Notes: generated by a model not told the origin, from the sequence alone. A stretch of 64,000 nt of DNA from Phymorhynchus buccinoides (GCA_017654935.2 CM065690.1:1-64000); one strand, 5' to 3'; positions 10,713-22,935 are shown, counted from the stretch's first letter. Numbers and translations are program-made.

Positions 10713-11138
10713 TACTGGTCTCCAAAATTTAAGGGCCGGAAGAACGATCTTCTCTCTTCTGTCTTGGAGGCATGCTTATTGAGAGCTCTGGTTTCCGCCC
10801 TTAAATACACATTCGTGTCTAACTTTTGCTCAGCAGTGTTCACTACAGTCATGCCTTGCACGTGCAATAGGCAAGAAACCTGCATCAGCCCTGATTCTTC
10901 AGCGAAAAGAGACCAAACTTTCGTGAAATTCTCGTGAATTTGCCACATATTAAGCGTACCTGAAAACGCTGTTGCTGTACTGCAATGTCTGCAAAACTGG
11001 TTCAGGCACGTGCAACAGGAAGGAAAGTTATTGAGTAGCCTAAGTTTTGCCATTTTCTTCATTGTTGTCTTAGTGTACAATAAATAGATATCAAGCTACT
11101 GAAAACAGAAGCCGGCCCTTAACTTTTGGAGACCAGTA
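10713..11138. mobile_element. Tc1/mariner-like MITE with identifiable empty site
   Basis: The 426-bp element has 27-bp terminal inverted repeats (starting TACTGGTCTCCAAAA, 26 of 27 matching) and TA duplications at 10711-10712 and 11139-11140. The neighbouring duplicated block at 11838-11890 contains the same flanks without the insert (AATAGGCTAATATAAGGAAG), which equals this locus with the element and one TA removed. The longest internal frame is 140 codons on the minus strand (11080-10658), runs out of the element, and has no recognisable domain. Confidence 0.85.
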
Positions 11139-11237
11139 TATAAGGAAGTTTAAGAAGGCTGCGTGGGACCACTGGGGCGAACACAAGTAAAATAAAGTAG
11201 GTTAGAAAGGTGAGAACGCTAGGTTGTATAAGCCAGG

Positions 11238-11305
11238 TGTGTGAATGTGTGTGTGTGTGTGTGTGTGCGTAGCTGTGTGTAGGTGTGCGCGCGCGCACGC
11301 GCGCG

Positions 11306-11351
<46 letters not shown>

Positions 11352-11353
11352 GT

Positions 11354-11393
<40 letters not shown>

Positions 11394-11433
11394 TGTGTGT
11401 TTGGTGTGTGTTGGTGTGTGTGTGTGTGTAGGT
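11238..11433. repeat. (GT)n microsatellite with GCGC core
   Basis: GT runs around an alternating purine-pyrimidine core (GCGCGCGCACGCGCGCGC, 11288-11306), a sequence type able to adopt Z-DNA. Confidence 0.9.
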
Positions 11434-12639
11434 GTGTTCGTTCTTTCTTTAGTTTAATGTCTGTTGACCCGCAAGTGATATTAGACAAAAACAATAAAAT
11501 AAAAAAAACGTGTGTGGTGTGCGTGTGTGTGTGTGCGCGTGTGCGTGTGCGTAGTTGTGTGTGTGTGTGTGTGTGTGTGTGTGCCGTGTGCATGCGCGTG
11601 TCTACAATTCTGCGTCGTGAACGTAGAGACCTCGTCTGGGAGTTTGTTGTAAAAATCATGAGGAAGCACACGACATTATTTTCTTCTATTCTTGCGTTCA
11701 TGTGTGAAAAAGCATATGCATGTGTGTGTGTGCATATGTGGGTGGCGTGTGGTTTGTTTTGAAAATTGAATCGGGTTTTGCCTGTGCATGGGAATCACAA
11801 AACTTTATGAATAAAGATTGCCTATGCAATGCAGTTTTTGTTAGGATCTGGTGACCCAAATAGGCTAATATAAGGAAGTTTATGATGGCTGCGTGGGACC
11901 ACTTGGGGCGAACTACAAGTAAAATAAAGTAGGTTCGACAGGTGAGAACGCTAGGTTGTATACGCCAGGTGTGGTGAATGTGCATGTGTGTGCGTGTGTG
12001 CGTATGCGTAGGTGTGTGTGTGTGTGTGTGTGTGATAGGTGTGTGGGTGTGTGCGTGTGTGATGTGTTCGTTTCTTTCTTTAGATTTAATTGTCTGCTGA
12101 CCCGCAAGTGATATTAGACAAAAACACTAAATTTTAAAAAAAGTGTGTGTGTGTGCGCGTGTGCGTATATGTGTCATGTGTGTGTGTGAGGGTATGTATG
12201 TGTGTGGTGTGTGTGTTGTGGTGTGTTGTGTGGGTGTGTGCGTGAGTGCGTAAGGTGTGTGTGATTGCGTTCGTTCTTTAGTTTTAATTAAGTCTGTTCA
12301 ACCGCAAGTGATATCTAGACCCAAAAAAATACAAAAAGAATACGTGTGTGTGTGTGCGTGTGCGTGTGCGTGTGCGTAGCTGCGTGTTTGTGTGTGTGTG
12401 TGTGTGCGTGTGTGTGCGTGACTTTGGCAGTGTGTTTGAAAATGAATCGGTTTTAAACTGTGCAGGGGAATCACCAAACATTTATGAATCAAGATTGCTA
12501 TATGCTGGAATCATCATATAGTAAGATGCCAACTGCCGCGTGTGTGCCTGTGTGTGTGTGTGGTGTGTGTGTGTGTGTGTGTGTCAAGGGATATGCACAC
12601 AAAAAATGTGTGGTGTTATTTTCTTTTTTCCTTTTCATT

Positions 12640-13015
12640 TGTGTCCTGAAACACGAACACGGGCCTTATAACTCCGCCGTTTTTTCCACCGAATCGCTTC
12701 AAATTTGCTGGAGCCCTAACGGGGCGATAGCAACGGCAACCGAGGCGCTCGTGTCATTTGTGCAGTTCCGCAAATGCGCGAAACGCGATCCGCCGGCCTC
12801 TTGGCGCCAGTATCTTCGGTTGTTTCTTGACTGATTGCCTTCAAATTTGGCAGAAAGATCACCAGGGACGGTGACTATCCATGTCCCAAAGGTCTGTCGA
12901 AGCGAATCGGTTCATAAACGCGCGCGCTATACGACTTTCCGCCGTTTCTTGAACCGAATTATCGCTTCAAATTTTGCTGTACTCAGCGTTACCAGTACTT
13001 GCCGTTACCGTTACT
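12640..13015. repeat. Diverged tandem repeat (about 130-150-bp unit)
   Basis: The phrase CCGCCGTTTYTTS.CCGAATCGCTTCAAATTT recurs three times (near 12675, 12817 and 12940), each followed by related sequence. There is no coding evidence; the open frames through it are incidental. Confidence 0.45.
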
Positions 13016-13149
13016 AGGCGTTTACTGCTAGATAGGCGTTACTGGGACTAGGGGTTGCGCTAGTGTTATTAAAACTTTGAAAAAGAAAATGCGATAGAAA
13101 CGCTTAAGTTTTGTGGGTACATTTTATACATGGAGTGTTCATATATTTT

Positions 13150-13290
13150 TCACATGTGTGTGTGTGTGTTGTATGCGTGTGCATGCGTGCGTGTGTGTGT
13201 GTGGTGTTTGTGTGTGTGTTGGTGTGTGTGTGTGTGTGTTGTTTGTGTGTTGCGGTGTGTGGTGTGTAAGTGGTGTGTTGTGTGTAATTG
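13150..13290. repeat. GT-rich microsatellite
   Basis: Imperfect (GT)n with GGTGTT interruptions. Confidence 0.85.
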
Positions 13291-13672
13291 ATATATTTCC
13301 ATGCTGTGTCATTCATGTAGGGCTATTGAGCATGTATTGTTTCCTTATTTTCTAATATTTTCTCCTTTGTTGTTGGTGAGATGTAAACAAGCTCTGTACT
13401 GTGCCTTATTCTGTTTCCACACCCCCCCAGCGGGATTTCACCTTGTCAGAAAGGTTGTGGGGAGCTTTACACTAAGAGTAGTCCCTCATCACAAGTTTTC
13501 ATTCTCAATATAATCGCAGGGATTTACAATTTATAAGCATGCAAGGTTAACATTTTTTTATTGTTCACTGGCTTTCACGCGTGAGATCTCACGCACTTGA
13601 GTGGGCACATGTTTCCCATTCTGCAGTGCACATTTGCCTATATGGCCTTTTACCAAGCGCATATATAGATAT

Positions 13673-13735
13673 ACAGAGGAAAGTTTAATGGTGTGGTTGT
13701 TTTTTTCTCCTTCAATTCTTGTACGTTTATATAAT
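13673..13735. repeat. Direct repeat copy (partner 14334-14394)
   Basis: About 60 bp starting GAGGAAAGTTTAATGGTGTG recurs almost exactly at 14334-14394. Both are preceded by an ATATATA tract, which may mark a short mobile unit or a microhomology-mediated duplication. Confidence 0.75.
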
Positions 13736-13989
13736 ACTTCGAAGAATGAAAGCGCATCAATCTACCTGATCCAGGAACACCTCTCTACTTTCCTCCTCAC
13801 CGGGAGTATGTTTGTGTTTATTACGATTTCTATGACCTCCCCTATTGAATCCTTCACTGGATCCACCAACATGGCATTCCCTTTTCCCCCCCACATCTCT
13901 TCTACTCTCTTCGCCTTTGATTGATAATTTTAGAACATTAGCACACTCTAGGCCCTTTACCCAAATCGAGGTGTACTGCAGTACATGTG

Positions 13990-14175
13990 TGGTGTGGTAG
14001 GGTTAGGTTGAGGGCTAGGGTGTTGATGGTTAGGGTTAGTTTTCCAAAAAGGTTGTTAGCTAAAAATGTTCCTAAAATACAGCTTTATGTATGGTAGAAA
14101 AGCAATAACGAAAACTTACAATTAACCGAGAAATTGCAGTGGGGGGTGGCACATCTTTGACCTTTACCTTTTTTT
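13990..14175 (+). repeat. Dispersed repeat with telomere-like GGGTTAG motif (partner 52640-52805, inverted)
   Basis: Sequence from GGGTTAG-rich DNA through CCAAAAAGGTTGTTAGCTAAAA, ACAGCTTTATGTATGGTA and GGGGTGGCACATCTTTGACC reappears in reverse complement at 52805-52640, with the same (TAGGGC/T)n start. It is a family of at least two copies in this window. Confidence 0.7.
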
Positions 14176-14759
14176 TTTTTATTTATTTTAATTTATTTTT
14201 TTATATATTCTTTTCAGAACACAGAACAAATCGTAATGTTAAAATTAATGTTATTCAGTTTCCTTTTCGTAAGTTCACGGCAACTCATACACTGGACACA
14301 AACACAGTTTTATTAAAGCAAACTATATATATATAGAGGAAAGTTTAATGGTGTGGTTGTTTTTTTCTTCTTCAATCCTTGTACGTTTATATGTAGAATA
14401 TAGATGTATTTGTTTTTACTACCGAGGTGTTTGTTATCCTTTTTTTACTGGTTTTTAAAACAAAACTGGATCCGATAGGTATAGTAGAGTGGCTCAACGT
14501 TTACAGCACTGTGTGAAATTATGAGCTATAGGATGGAGATGCCATGTTTGTGAAGTGTACTGTTTTTTTCTCTCTTTTTTTCTCTCTCCAGGTTTATGGA
14601 CGCTGTTAAGAATCATTGATGTTTGATTTGTTATACGTGGTGTCGAACTTTACACAGTGGCAGTCCTGAGATAACCATAGCTGATTGACGGGACTATAAC
14701 AGACTAACTAACAAACTAACTAAACTAACAAACTATTCTTTTCAACATATAAAACAAAT

Positions 14760-14885
14760 TCTCTATCTCTCTCTCTCTATCTCACTCTCGATCCAAGCTC
14801 TCTTCGCTCTCTCCTCCGATCTCCTCTCTCTCTCTCTCCTCTCCTCACTCTCTCTATCTCAACACATACACTCTCTCTATCTCCG
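14760..14885. repeat. CT-rich microsatellite
   Basis: Degenerate (CT)n with TATC interruptions. Confidence 0.85.
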
Positions 14886-15127
14886 CATAGCTGGGGCTGT
14901 AAGTCATTGGGATGGAACCTGCTGGACAAAAGTGCTAAACTTTCTGTGGTGATTCTTTATAACCAACTGGTAACATCTAGGGTCGGTAATGAGCAGGGTC
15001 ACACGACCTTATGATTATTCATAGTATAGTAATTATAGTGCAATACACCAAGTAGAGAAACATGTCACGACTTTGCCCACAACAGAAATTGTGTTTTTAT
15101 CTACGAATCACAGCATACCTCTTTTTT

Positions 15128-15813
15128 TTACAGGAGGGTAGTTGGGATGGGTTTTACATAGTTCCCCCACCTTCTGGCACAGTTTTGTGCCTTGTCCTTG
15201 ACAACAAAAGTCACATCAACAGTACCTAGCCTACACTGCCCATCAAGTTTCTTCTTCCCTATCTTTATTCGCTTCCGGGTGATATGCTGTTTATCTTGGG
15301 AATTCCATTTTTTCTGACCCCACCCAATTTTCAGGGTCCAGACGATCTCCTTGACCTTGAAACCCACCTTGCACTGGTCAACAATATGCTCACGGAGCAT
15401 AAGCCAAACCACCTTCAAACAAAGTTTCAACATCATATGTCGCCTGGTGCCTGAGATATCACTGTTGCGAAAGGAATCACTGTCGCGAAACACGTTTATT
15501 TACCACATCAGAGCCAATAATGATGTGCCTCTAAACAAAAAAATCCCCCAAATTCAAAAGATCATTGGAATCAAATATGAAAACAGTGAAGCCAGGAGAA
15601 GAGATATTGAAATGAACCAGGATCAATGTCATGAGTAGAAACCAATGTCTTCCCCAAAATGCGTAGGCTGAAGTTCGCGGATGTCTTCGCCATGAAAGTC
15701 CTAGATAACATCATCAGTTCCAAATCCCCGAGTGCAGCTGCCCACGTGGCTAGGTAATCAAAGCCTGTCACACACGTATTGTTCTCATCCCTATCTGGTG
15801 CATTTGTATACAA
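15128..15813 (-). pseudogene. Unrecognised coding-like relic
   Basis: Two minus-strand open frames in sequence (15813-15571 and 15493-15128) have balanced composition unlike the microsatellite frames around them. One contains TGFDYLATWAAALG and the other KIGKKKLDGQCRLGTVDVTF. The first overlaps the repeat shared with 2685-2846, whose minus-strand reading gives a related peptide. That suggests a decayed mobile-element protein present in at least two copies. The family was not recognised and no catalytic motif was seen. Confidence 0.3.
15640..15802 (-). repeat. Dispersed repeat copy (partner 2685-2846)
   Basis: Second copy of the repeat described at 2685-2846. The strongest shared block is GTTCTCATCCCTATCTGG. 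Confidence 0.5.
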
Positions 15814-15921
15814 TAGTGTTCAAGCATTTCGGCTGTTAAAGGGAAAACAACCGATCCCAAGGATCAGGTCGTTCTTGTCAGAAAAGCTCTGGGAACAAAG
15901 AAGGGCGAACCTTCTCTCTCG

Positions 15922-16421
15922 NNNNNNNNNNNNNNNNNNNNNNNNNNNNNNNNNNNNNNNNNNNNNNNNNNNNNNNNNNNNNNNNNNNNNNNNNNNNNNN
16001 NNNNNNNNNNNNNNNNNNNNNNNNNNNNNNNNNNNNNNNNNNNNNNNNNNNNNNNNNNNNNNNNNNNNNNNNNNNNNNNNNNNNNNNNNNNNNNNNNNNN
16101 NNNNNNNNNNNNNNNNNNNNNNNNNNNNNNNNNNNNNNNNNNNNNNNNNNNNNNNNNNNNNNNNNNNNNNNNNNNNNNNNNNNNNNNNNNNNNNNNNNNN
16201 NNNNNNNNNNNNNNNNNNNNNNNNNNNNNNNNNNNNNNNNNNNNNNNNNNNNNNNNNNNNNNNNNNNNNNNNNNNNNNNNNNNNNNNNNNNNNNNNNNNN
16301 NNNNNNNNNNNNNNNNNNNNNNNNNNNNNNNNNNNNNNNNNNNNNNNNNNNNNNNNNNNNNNNNNNNNNNNNNNNNNNNNNNNNNNNNNNNNNNNNNNNN
16401 NNNNNNNNNNNNNNNNNNNNN
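15922..16421. other. Assembly gap (500 N)
   Basis: Exactly 500 N, a conventional fixed-size scaffold gap. Order and orientation across it are not guaranteed. 16422-16980 beyond it is AT-rich with no gene. Confidence 0.99.
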
Positions 16422-16979
16422 TCGATCCTATTTTTACATACAGAAAATAACTCCTGTTTATCTTCCAGGGAACAGACAATGTTAATAGGTTGACCTGCTA
16501 TGATGTTTAGGACTGTTTTACATTGCTTTTTACATGTTGCCTGTCGTAATAAAACTATTATAATTGTTCGATTTAAATCTGTTGTTGTGGTTGTTTTTGC
16601 GTCGTGTATGTAAAACTCTTGTTTGCGGTGGGTGTTCTGTATCTCTGAAATAAACTGCTATTATTGTGAAGGTCGATTGATACTCTCCTAGTTAGCTGTT
16701 GTATGGAGAGTGTATTTTGATATAATATTCTGTCTAAAGGGTGATCGTTATTTATTTTCCCTATGGTAATAATAAATTCTATGTATTTATCAATTCCATG
16801 TAATATACATCCATGTCTTTCTCTTCCACTATGTATGTCCTCTCACTTTACCTTTCATATCACCCTGATATCTAGTTCTATGTCTCTTCTATCTATATCC
16901 TATATTATTTCTCTATATATCTTCTATATTACATCTCTCTATCATTCTACTCTCCTCTGTCTCCCACTCGAATAGTCTT

Positions 16980-17756
16980 TTCTATACCATCTGTCTCTCT
17001 CTCTCTGCGTTCTTTTTCTCCCCCTATCACGTCTGTATCATTCTCTGTATTTCTCATCCTCTGCTGGTACTCTTCTCATGTGGGCAGTTTTTCTCTACCA
17101 TCATGTTATCCCAATCTATGTCTTTATATCTTCACCCTTTGTTCTATCTCTCTCTCTTTTATGATCACATCGTGTCTCTTCTTTCTCTCCCTATGTCTCT
17201 CTTCTTGTCTTTGCCTCCCTCTGTCTCTCTCTAGTGTCTTTCTGTCCCCCCTCTCTGCTTTCTTTTTTTTCTTCTTCTTCATTTGTCTTTCTCTCCCTTG
17301 TCTCGCCCTCTCTGTCTTCTCTCACATAATATCTCTCTGCTCTTTACCCTCATTGTCTCTCATCTCGTCTTACTCTCCCTCTGTCTCTCTCTGTTCCTGG
17401 GTCTTTCTCTCCCATCGTTCTCCCTCTCTGTCTTTCATCTCCCTCTGTTCATCTCTCTGTCTTTCTATCACAGTGCTGTCTCTCCCTCTCTGTCTTCTCT
17501 CCCTCTGTCTCTCTCTGTGTTCTTTCTCTCCCTCTGTATCTCAATTCTGTGTCTTTCTCTCCCTCTGTCTCTCTTCTGTCTTCTCTCCCTCTGTCTCTCC
17601 CTACTCTGTCTTTATCTCCCTCTGTTCTATCTCTGTGTCTGTCTTTCTCTCCCTCCTGGGTCTCTCCATCTGCTGTCTTTCTCTCTCTGTGTCTTTCACT
17701 CTCACCTCTCTGTTTCTCTCCCTCTGTCTTTCTCTCACTCTCTGTTTCCCTCTTAA
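16980..17756. repeat. CT-rich (CTCTCCCTCTGTCTTT) tandem repeat
   Basis: A long pyrimidine-rich array with a loose 12-24-bp periodicity around CTCTCCCTCTGTCTTTCT. The two long Ser/Leu frames on the plus strand and the Arg/Glu frame on the minus strand are produced by it and are not genes. Confidence 0.85.
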
Positions 17757-18506
17757 AAAAAATCACGTTCCTAATATTCGTCAATCCTGAATGAAAGTTT
17801 AGCTTTCGTCCACTCGGATTCAAAAACAGCAATTATTCGGACAAGCAATCAACCAAACAACCATGACTGCTCTGAGCAGATCCTGGATGTACTGCAATAC
17901 CAGGTATGTCATCCTGGTCCATCCTCTCGATCGCTAACCAGACCTGTTGCTATTACTAACGTCGGTGAAATTCAAAAAACCTTTATATCTCGATATCTTG
18001 GGTTGCTTGAGTTAGATACTCTATTATTTTTCCCGCCACATTCACAAAAGCTCGTATATCTCTAACGACTTTCGAATCTGGGATAAATGAGGGTGGTGTA
18101 ATATAGAAAAAAACCTGCGTAAATAAGTCCTCAATTCAGATATAGTTAAGGACATAAAACCGCGTATCTTCGCGAATCGTTCTTTTCAAGTCTAACAACA
18201 AACAAAAAATTAAAAGTTAATTTAGCAAAATGCAGGCGACAACAACTCGCAATGTCTGAAAAACATGTTATCATAGTGAATCAATTGTGTCAAATGGGTA
18301 ATTTTAAAAAACAGTTTTTGTTCTTTTTTCTCTTTTTCTCAAAATCTAGCCCAATTGCAGATCCGAGTGTTTTTAAATTGACCGACGTGCGCTCAATCGC
18401 TGCTCTAACGTGTGTTACTCTCTGTTCTCTCACTGCCCTGAGATTAATCCCAACTCTTTCTTATCGTCTTTTCCCATCTCATGCACGTAGCGGTCATGGG
18501 GGTATT
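17757..18506. other. Intergenic, no assignable feature
   Basis: Mixed-composition DNA. A 264-codon open frame (18252-19046) runs through here, but it passes straight through the 14-bp array downstream and shows no domain, so it is not called. Confidence 0.4.
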
Positions 18507-18776
18507 GCCCGAATCGCCATTTCACAAATCACCATTTCCCATATTGCCATTTACCAAATTTGCCATTCCCGGAAGGAATCGCCATTTCCAATTGCGGTTC
18601 ACAATAGCAATACTCCCGATTCGCATTTTCTCAAATTGCCAATTCTCATATCGCTAGTTCCACAAAATCAGGTCCACAAAACCATGTCTCCCGAATCGTC
18701 ATTTCCCAAATCGCCATTTCCCATATCGCCATTTCCCAAATCGCCATTTCACAAATCACCTATTCCCAAAAACGTT
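18507..18776. repeat. About 14-bp tandem repeat (AAATCGCCATTTCCC)
   Basis: Units of 13-15 bp (CCCAAATCGCCATTT, with CATATCGCCATTT and CACAAATCACCATTT variants) repeat roughly 18 times, degenerate in the middle and cleanest at 18700-18760. Confidence 0.85.
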
Positions 18777-19277
18777 ATTACTCCAGTTGGTGGTTGGCTT
18801 GCGTGGAAGTTTAAACGTCCTCAGAGGCAATTATCTGCTCTCCAGGGACAAGGTGTATCTAGGTGCTGTGGTGGTAGCATTCCCCGCTCGCTGTTGTTAT
18901 TATGGAATCTTAGTGGTCAGTGTCGCCACTTAATTAAAAACATACACACAACTTTTAACGCTTTGCCCCGTTTTTGCAGCACCAAATGTCCATTAAAACT
19001 GACCTGGGTTTCATCGGCAATCTTCAATCTTTGGATTCCTTTGTGACATCATAAAACAGGGACACTGTTCCTTACCTCTTAAAATGATGGGGGCCATAAT
19101 AAGTTTCCTGGATACAGACCCCCATCTGATGCGCTCTCAGTGAATGGTCGCTTTGTTCAATCATCGTGCGTGCAAGAGGCGACAGTGGCGATGGAAAGGT
19201 TTAAATTGCTGCGGGCGTGTGTGAATGGTGGTGTTCTCAAGACATAGTGAATAAACCAAGTTTATTGCGCGCGAACA

Positions 19278-19475
19278 GCAAACACACACACAATCACACA
19301 CATACCACACAAGACACACAAAGATACACACACAAACACGGGTTGCCGCATCTTTTTCGCAAACGCCACACGCACAAACACAAAAACACTATGCACGCAC
19401 GCCACGCGCTACACACATACACACACTCACAACACACAAACCTATACACAAAACACACACACACATGCTACCCCA
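19278..19475. repeat. CA-rich microsatellite
   Basis: Degenerate (CA)n with CACACGCACAAACA variants. Confidence 0.85.
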
Positions 19476-19594
19476 GCTCGCTACGCACAACACAAAACAG
19501 ACACACATTCTTTAATCGCCATGTCTCTGTATCTGGTATGTCTTTCTTTCTGTCTGTTGTCTGTTACTCTCTCTCTCTCTCTCTTGTGTTATAC

Positions 19595-19920
19595 AATGTG
19601 CGTGTGTGTGTGTGTGTGTGTGGTGCGGGTGGTGTTGTGTGTGTGTGTGGGTGTAGTGTTGGCGTGTAGTGTTAGCTGTGTTTGTGTGTGTATGTGTGTT
19701 GTGTGTTGTGTGTCGTGTGTGTGTGCTGGGTGTATGTGCGTGGGCTACAGTATACTTTGTGCGTGGCGTTTTTTGCGTGTTTGTGTGCGTTCGTATATGT
19801 GTGCATGTGTGATGTAGGTTTTAGTGTTATGTCGGTTATGTGTGTGTGTGTGTGCGTTTATGTGTGTGTTATGCGTGCTTGCAGGTGTGTCGTGCGGCGC
19901 CGCGCGCGCGCGTGTGTGAC
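19595..19920. repeat. GT-rich microsatellite ending in GCGC tract
   Basis: Degenerate (GT)n with TGTGTGTGCG units, ending in GCGCCGCGCGCGCGCG at 19896-19911. Confidence 0.85.
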
Positions 19921-20064
19921 TGAGTGCAAGCGCATATGTAAGAACCTGCGTCACCTTTTACTGAATGCGAGAAATGAATTGAAGTGAAGGAGTTAAGTAA
20001 AGATGGCGAAATAGCACTAATAAGAAAGAAGCTAAATACAACTGCTTGGCAGCACTCTTATCTA

Positions 20065-20280
20065 GGGGAAGACGGGGTGAAAAGCGCATGGGCGGGTAAG
20101 AAGCCCACTCCACCCAATTATCCATGAAATGAAGCAAATTTCAGTCTCATTTTGCCATGAGACGAGCGTTAATGTCTAGCATTCGTCTAATGGGCAACTT
20201 TGACTGAAATTCTCTTTAGTTCATGAGATAATTGGGGTGAGCTTCATACCCGCCCATGCGCTTTTTAACCCGTCTTCCCC
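20065..20280. mobile_element. Foldback MITE with TA target duplication
   Basis: Almost the whole 216 bp is an imperfect palindrome. The left arm GGGGAAGACGGGGTGAAAAG... pairs with the right arm ending ...CTTTTTAACCCGTCTTCCCC, and matching continues through GCGCATGGGCGGGTA to the centre (ACTGAAATT / AATTTCAGT). TA borders both ends (20063-20064, 20281-20282). It has no coding capacity. Tc1/mariner-mobilised MITE is the likely class. Confidence 0.8.
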
Positions 20281-20689
20281 TAATCCACCAAAAAGGGGCG
20301 TTTCCGGCCATGTGGCGAGATGGGAAATGGCGAATCGGTACCTACCCATGGTCATAACCCCCCTTCATAAATATTTAACTCGTGTCTCCACCAAATATGA
20401 CCACAAGGTCAAATGTCAAGGTCAGGAAGCTTCACTTGATTAATAAACTCTCCGACTATCTGGCTCCTTTCGGTGGGAGTATGATGTTGATAATAAGTTT
20501 ATAGGCCTACTCGATTATTGTGGGATTATAATATTAAGGCAACATGGTTTCGAACTGTAATTTGTGCCGATCTGCAAGACATGCGCTGGAGCTATGTTGC
20601 ATAAGTATGGCCTCATGCGCGTGCGTGCATGCGGTTGCGCGTGCGCTTGCTCCGGAGTTCGTGTGCGTTAGGTAATTGCGCACACCCAC

Positions 20690-20843
20690 ACCACTAGTAC
20701 ACACACACACACTCAACACAACCACAGTACAAACACACACTACACACACACACACATCACCTACGCACACACACACACTCACACCACAACACACACACAC
20801 ACACACACACCACACACACTAAACACACACACAACACACAAGC

Positions 20844-20891
<48 letters not shown>

Positions 20892-20930
20892 CACCACACA
20901 AACACACACACAACCCACACACACGTTGCT
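20690..20930. repeat. CA-rich microsatellite
   Basis: Interrupted (CA)n. Confidence 0.9.
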
Positions 20931-21167
20931 TGTGGCAGGGACAGGGATCATTTAGTTTATCATGTTTTCAACAGGGTTTTTTTTCCAAGCCAACTGAAGG
21001 TTTCCCAACACCGCAACCTTTTATTTAAATAACAGTGAAGAATGAATTATTATGTATGTAGTATGTTGAACTAAGTTAGTTCGTTTTGCCATTGCTGATG
21101 GCACCCATGGGCAGTTTGAAGTTAGTTTGCGGTATTAAGTGTATATTTAGAACATTTTACGAAATAC

Positions 21168-21215
21168 CACACACACACCACACACACACACACACACAAC
21201 CACACACACACACAA
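21168..21215. repeat. (CA)n microsatellite
   Basis: Short (CA)n with CACACCACA interruptions. Confidence 0.9.
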
Positions 21216-21355
21216 CACTTATAAAACTGTCTTCACGCTATATAACGCCATCAAGCAGCATGTCACGGTCTAGAAGCCTCAAAGGAAAACGCAAACACTG
21301 CTACCAGTCTTTGTTTTTGGCTCACTGTGTTAACAGTCTATAGTAGATAGTTGTT

Positions 21356-21570
21356 CGGTGTGTGGTGTGTTTGTGTGTGTGCGATTGTGCGTGTGTGTGC
21401 TGTGGTGGTATGGTATGTGTGTCTGTGACCTGATGTGGGGTGTGTGTGTGTGTGTGTGTGTGTTGTTAATGTGTGCATGTGTGTGTGTGTGTGTGTTGTG
21501 GTAGTGTATTTCGGTGTGGTGTGTGTGGGTGTGTGTGTAGTGAGGTGTTGGTGTGTGTAGTGTGTGGTGT
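21356..21570. repeat. GT-rich microsatellite
   Basis: Interrupted (GT)n; 21571-22400 beyond it shows no gene. Confidence 0.85.
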
Positions 21571-22424
21571 TCTTTTGCGTCACGTTGGTCTAATCTCCAA
21601 ACTTTAACGATTGGCATTTTCGCGGGAATATGATAGGCGTCTACTACATTGTTCCACACTTTGCATACACATAGATGTGTTTATGCAAGCTTTCAAACAA
21701 TAATGATGGAACTAATTAAATACTTCTCAAAACTAACACTGTAAACAGATAACAAAAATTATAGCAATTTTAGATTAGTGGGTTAGAGAGTGTTAGAGAG
21801 TATTTCAACAGGGCCAACAGAGTTAAGAAACTCATCAACACTGAAAGACTCTACAATAGTCTCATTGGTGAGTAGTGTCTGGGTGTAAGGCAAATGGTTC
21901 TGGGTTTTCGATTCTCGGCACGGGCACCTTTTTTCAAAGTTGAGAACAAGATCAGTTCTTTCATTTGTAATTTACAAACATGTTGGATTGGTCAATCTTG
22001 TACTTTAGACACACCCATCAATGCTGCTGGGGTGTTTTTTTGGTCCACTGAGCTCTGTTCGAGTGATCCTGAAGCCTTTTGCCTCTTGTTTTTATAATGC
22101 ACTTCGTTATCTGGTTTTATTGGTGCGATTAAATAAGCTTTCAGACTTGTGATTATAAAGGAACTTCGCCCGGAGACACATGTTGAAGACAAAGTGCTGG
22201 GTTATAATTCGAGTCCTCTCTTTTCTGTCCTTTGATGGAAGCCAGACATATGATTAAATACTTAATGGGAGCGTCGATCGGCGAGGCTTAATTTGCTTGA
22301 CGGCCACTGAAACTGGACTCGTCCTACAAGTTTTTTGTGTGTGCAAAGTAAGTCATTTAATTAAATAATTAGTGTGCCACGTATTTTCTGAGATTTTTGA
22401 GTTTTACGAACTGAGAGCAACGAG

Positions 22425-22640
22425 AAGAGGCGGGGGGCGGGATGATGAGGGGGAGGAGGGGAGGGGGAGGAGAGAGATGACGAGAGGAGAGGAGAGTATG
22501 ATGAGAGAGTAGGAGACGACGCTTGGAGATGGAAGCGGGAAGACAAGAGCCGAGACGAAGTTGTGAGGAAGATCAGAGAGTGCTTGAGGACGAGCGTACG
22601 TGAGCCCTGAAGAGACGATGTAGAGAGAGAAGGAGAAGCG
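22425..22640. repeat. Purine-rich (GA/GGA) block
   Basis: Degenerate polypurine sequence including GGGGGAGGAGGGGAGGGGGAGGAG. Coding-like frames here are Arg/Glu artefacts. Confidence 0.8.
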
Positions 22641-22935
22641 AGACGGAATGTGTTTACTTGACTAGGCCCTATATGCCCATATCACTGGAGTGTTAGCAAA
22701 GCTTGTTAGCATGCAGAAGGCAGAGGAAAACAAGTTAGTTTTAGACATTTAAATAGACATTATCAACATACAACATCCTATTTTCCCAACAAGAAGAGAA
22801 GAAGGAAATGCCACGACGACATAATAAATGCATGAATGAACCAATCAAGATAACACGAGGAGTTACTATAGTTTTCATACAATTTTGCGTATAATTGAAT
22901 GCCTTTTCAGGACAAAAACAACCTCAGTAATAGCG

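Larger units (their letters stand above)
10677..12520. repeat. Tandemly duplicated block (GT-satellite-bearing units)
   Basis: Blocks beginning TTAGGATCTGG..GACCCAAATAGG (10677 and 11838) share GGCTGCGTGGGACCACT, GTGAGAACGCTAGGTTGTATA and CGCAAGTGATATTAGACAAAAACA. A third partial unit at about 12255-12520 shares CGCAAGTGATATCTAGAC and the tail GGGAATCACCAAACATTTATGAAT. Each unit carries its own long GT/GC tract (for example 11238-11430 and 11520-11585). The first unit is split by the MITE. Confidence 0.7.

Noticed and set aside
17080..17790. 236-codon Ser/Leu-rich frame, membrane-protein-like
   Set aside because: Entirely produced by the CT-rich tandem array; a matching Arg/Glu frame exists on the other strand.
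18252..19046. 264-codon frame
   Set aside because: Runs through the 14-bp array and unrelated flanks; no recognisable domain.
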